DNA of 64,000 nt from contig SBHC01000040.1 in the NCBI GenBank assembly GCA_006226375.1, forward strand, positions 333,803-397,802, in the 5' to 3' direction. Under the pieces are notes generated by a model that did no database searches, was not told where the DNA came from, and saw only the letters and a program-made list of their open reading frames with translations. A program made the position numbers and the translations under genes. The stretch is from Deltaproteobacteria bacterium (GTDB taxonomy: Bacteria > Myxococcota_C > UBA6777). This document shows, in pieces, positions 61,734-64,000 of the stretch (the stretch's first letter is position 1; each line of letters opens with the position of its first letter).

Positions 61734-64000
61734 ATGACTCGACGCATGAAGTTTTCACTGTTGCCCGTCTTGCTGGGCCTCTGGGTAGTGGCTGCTATCG
61801 CCCCCGGATGTAACTGCAATGACAATCCAGGGACTGGTATCCTGGGGAACATCGCCACCGATCTTCCCAACAACCGCTTGATCTTTACCAACGGTGAGGT
61901 CAACAAGGCTGTTGAGCGTGAATTCAAACTTTACAACGACGGAAACGTGGAAATTGACATTTCTTCGTTGAAGGTTGTGAAGGACACCAGCGGTGTCTTC
62001 TCTTTGGTGGATCCACCCAGCGCAACCAAACTCCAGCCTGGCGAAGCCAACGGCATCACGATCAAAGTGAAGTTCTTGGCCAAGGAGAGTGGGGTGTTCT
62101 CTGCGCGGATTGAGGTTAACTCACCCAACGCTGATAACGTCGATTCCAGCGGTAACTTCTACATCGAACTTCGAAACCAGCTGCTGACTCCCGATGTTCG
62201 CTTCGACTGCGGCCGTCAGCTTGACTTTGGCGCTGTGGACAAGGGCAAGACCAAGACCATGTCTTGTGTTATCTCCAACGCAGGTACCGCCAACTTGACC
62301 ATCACCGGCGTCAAATATGTCCCCGAGAAGGGCTCCAAAGAAGACTTCAAATGGGACGAACCCAAGTTCCCCGCTACGGTTGAGCCGGGCGGTGAGTCCA
62401 AGCTCGAAATCAAAATTACCTACGCTCCCTCTGATTATCCCCCCGCGGAAGATCAGGGTGTGTTTGAGTTGGAAACCAACGCTGCCGTTCCCCAAAAGCT
62501 TCGCGTAATTGGTGTGACCGCTGTTCCATTGATTACCTTGGTTCCCATGTACGGACAGTGCAAAGCTGACGGCGAGTGCAAGAACATCGACCGTCGCCTC
62601 TCCTGCACCAAAGATGACGCAAGCGGCCAAGACCTCTGTCTGCCCCGCGGCGACACCACTCCCTTCTTGATCTTCCCCTTGACCTCCAAAGGCAAGGTGA
62701 CCAAGCGCACCTTCGTGATTCGCTCCAACGGCGAACGACCCTTGAAGATCGATGAAATCAAGTTGGACAGCAACAGCAGCGGTGACTTCAAGGTTCTGAC
62801 CACCAGCGTTCAGTTCCCCTTCACCCTGAATCCCAAACAAGAAAAAGAAATCACGGTGGAGTACGCGCCCTCTGACGCACAAGAAGACTCGGGCACCGTG
62901 GTTGTGACCAGCAACGCTGGAAACAAAGCGCAAGCAACCATCCTTCTGGAAGCGGCTTCCCGCGGTTGCAACCTGGAAGTCAATCCCCGAAGCCACCGCT
63001 TCCGCGCTCCCAAGCCTCCTTTGACTGTGAACATCATCAACGCAGGTAACGAATCCTGTACGTTGAAGAAGGTGTCCTTGAAATCGGCGGGTGGACAGAC
63101 TGCATTTGCTCTTCTTCCCACTCCCCAACCCAACCAAACCATCGTCCCCAACGGACGCATCGACTTCCTGGTTAACTTTAATCCCCCGGATAGCAACCAG
63201 GAATACAAAGATGTTGTTGTGATTGAAAGCTCCGACCCTGATGAACCCACCATTGAGTTGGAGCTGGTCGGTAAAGTCGAAGGTTCCCAAGAATGTGAAC
63301 TGGAAGCCACTCCCCGCCGCTTGGTCTTCGGACTTGTGGGTGTCGGCCGCAGCAAGAAGCTCAGCTTGGGTCTGACCAACAAAGGTTGGGGTACCTGTAA
63401 CATCACCTCGTTGAATGTTGTGGGAACCAAGCCCGCTGCCAACAACGCGTTCCAGTTGGCCAGCCGCGTACAGCCCCCACTCAAGATTGACTCCGGTAGC
63501 AACATCCGTTTGGAGATTGCCTACACGCCGCCTCAAGAGCAGCCTGGATACGAAGGACGACTCAGCATTGACTCCAATGACAAGAGCAATCCAACGTACA
63601 CCGTGGATCTGACAGGTTCGTCGGGTACGCTCTGCTTGGAAATTGTACCTTCCAGCATGGACTTTGGCTCCTCGAAGTTTGGTTGTTCGACACCCACTCG
63701 CAAGATCCAGGTGTTCAACTTGGGTGCAGCGAAGTGTCAAGCGTCCATCCAAATCACCAAGATTGGTTTGGCCCAAGGAACCACCTCGGAGTTCCGCATC
63801 ATGTCGGCTCCCCCGGTTCCCAAGACCATCAACAAGGGTGAAAACATCGAAATCGGAATGTCCTACAAGCCCAAGACTGTGGGTGTAGACACTGGTACTC
63901 TCGACATCGAAAACAACGTTCAAGGCCAGTCGCCTGTTACCGTTCCACTGGTGGGTGAAGGTGTCTCCACCGACGACCAGAAGGACGTGTTCAAGCAGCT
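61734..64000 (+). CDS. Choice-of-anchor-D (ASH-domain) lipoprotein (partial, runs off the end)
   Basis: The frame is open from ATG 61734 (GAGGT 7 nt upstream) to the window end, so at least 755 residues. The signal ends in a lipobox-like APGC. Repeated ~100-residue beta-sandwich domains follow, with the ASPM/SPD-2/Hydin-type pattern (LxFGxVxxGxxxxxxxxLxNxGxxxCxIxxL), for instance LDFGAVDKGKTKTMSCVISNAGTANLTI, LVFGLVGVGRSKKLSLGLTNKGWGTCNI and MDFGSSKFGCSTPTRKIQVFNLGAAKCQ. An EGF-like Cys knot interrupts (QCKADGECKNIDRRLSC). I would place the protein on the outer membrane surface. A large overlapping minus-strand frame at 62121-63923 is a shadow. Confidence 0.9.
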   Translation, partial: MTRRMKFSLLPVLLGLWVVAAIAPGCNCNDNPGTGILGNIATDLPNNRLIFTNGEVNKAVEREFKLYNDGNVEIDISSLKVVKDTSGVFSLVDPPSATKLQPGEANGITIKVKFLAKESGVFSARIEVNSPNADNVDSSGNFYIELRNQLLTPDVRFDCGRQLDFGAVDKGKTKTMSCVISNAGTANLTITGVKYVPEKGSKEDFKWDEPKFPATVEPGGESKLEIKITYAPSDYPPAEDQGVFELETNAAVPQKLRVIGVTAVPLITLVPMYGQCKADGECKNIDRRLSCTKDDASGQDLCLPRGDTTPFLIFPLTSKGKVTKRTFVIRSNGERPLKIDEIKLDSNSSGDFKVLTTSVQFPFTLNPKQEKEITVEYAPSDAQEDSGTVVVTSNAGNKAQATILLEAASRGCNLEVNPRSHRFRAPKPPLTVNIINAGNESCTLKKVSLKSAGGQTAFALLPTPQPNQTIVPNGRIDFLVNFNPPDSNQEYKDVVVIESSDPDEPTIELELVGKVEGSQECELEATPRRLVFGLVGVGRSKKLSLGLTNKGWGTCNITSLNVVGTKPAANNAFQLASRVQPPLKIDSGSNIRLEIAYTPPQEQPGYEGRLSIDSNDKSNPTYTVDLTGSSGTLCLEIVPSSMDFGSSKFGCSTPTRKIQVFNLGAAKCQASIQITKIGLAQGTTSEFRIMSAPPVPKTINKGENIEIGMSYKPKTVGVDTGTLDIENNVQGQSPVTVPLVGEGVSTDDQKDVFKQ

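Noticed and set aside
62121..63923. A 600-residue minus-strand ORF
   Set aside because: It is antisense to the partial choice-of-anchor-D lipoprotein, whose repeats and lipobox are clear.

Overview
The window looks like chromosome of a Gram-negative bacterium related to Myxococcota/Bradymonadota (former Deltaproteobacteria). The evidence is a set of large secreted proteins and lipoproteins with TIG, PKD, choice-of-anchor-D and lamin-tail domains, Pro-Glu-Gly linkers after lipoboxes, a D-x-D-x-D-G...DCDD...DNNCND metal-binding lipoprotein, a MYXO-CTERM-like C-terminus and a type IV pilin. This placement is inference, because there is no rRNA gene to anchor it. GC content looks moderate for that group. 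I saw no tRNA, rRNA, CRISPR array or intact transposase gene.

Layout. 1-12 kb: tail of an NtrC-type regulator; MEMO-family protein plus FAD oxidoreductase (minus strand); a 570-residue protein with a duplicated helical module and a Gly/Met tail; a TPR protein; acireductone dioxygenase (mtnD); and a four-gene minus-strand operon of a three-subunit xanthine-dehydrogenase-type molybdenum hydroxylase plus a TPR protein. 12-27 kb: envelope and secreted proteins, including a 13-TIG-domain protein, a membrane thioredoxin, a CcmH-like protein, a caspase/legumain-like peptidase fused to PDZ and thioredoxin domains, lipoproteins and a pilin, with an adenosine-deaminase-family gene among them. 27-34 kb: pheS and pheT of archaeal/eukaryotic architecture, a lamin-tail lipoprotein and recX. 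34-42 kb: a co-oriented MoxR/DUF58/DUF4129/DUF4350/SpoIIM/RDD membrane cluster, followed by a gene-free 631-bp segment bounded by 22-bp inverted repeats. 42-50 kb: a lipoprotein, an alkyl-sulfatase-like MBL hydrolase, a DUF1214/DUF1254 pair, a MATE transporter, SpoIID-like and OmpA-like proteins. 50-64 kb: a 42-bp-period tandem repeat, an outer-membrane-barrel candidate, an ArnT-like glycosyltransferase with a very basic tail, a CBS protein, a degenerate sensor kinase, a soluble FtsH-like AAA protease with a small downstream partner, queD, metK and the start of a choice-of-anchor-D lipoprotein that runs off the end.

The most unusual points are: the bacterial genome carrying archaeal-type PheRS with an extra Cys4 motif in PheT; the peptidase-PDZ-thioredoxin fusion next to cytochrome-c-maturation-like redox genes; a molybdenum hydroxylase large subunit in which the catalytic Glu and the cofactor loops appear lost; a non-membrane FtsH with a degenerate N-terminal ATPase-like region; the 631-bp inverted-repeat element; and the 42-bp minisatellite. 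All residue and coordinate statements come from reading the sequence; family assignments come from remembered motifs, not from searches.
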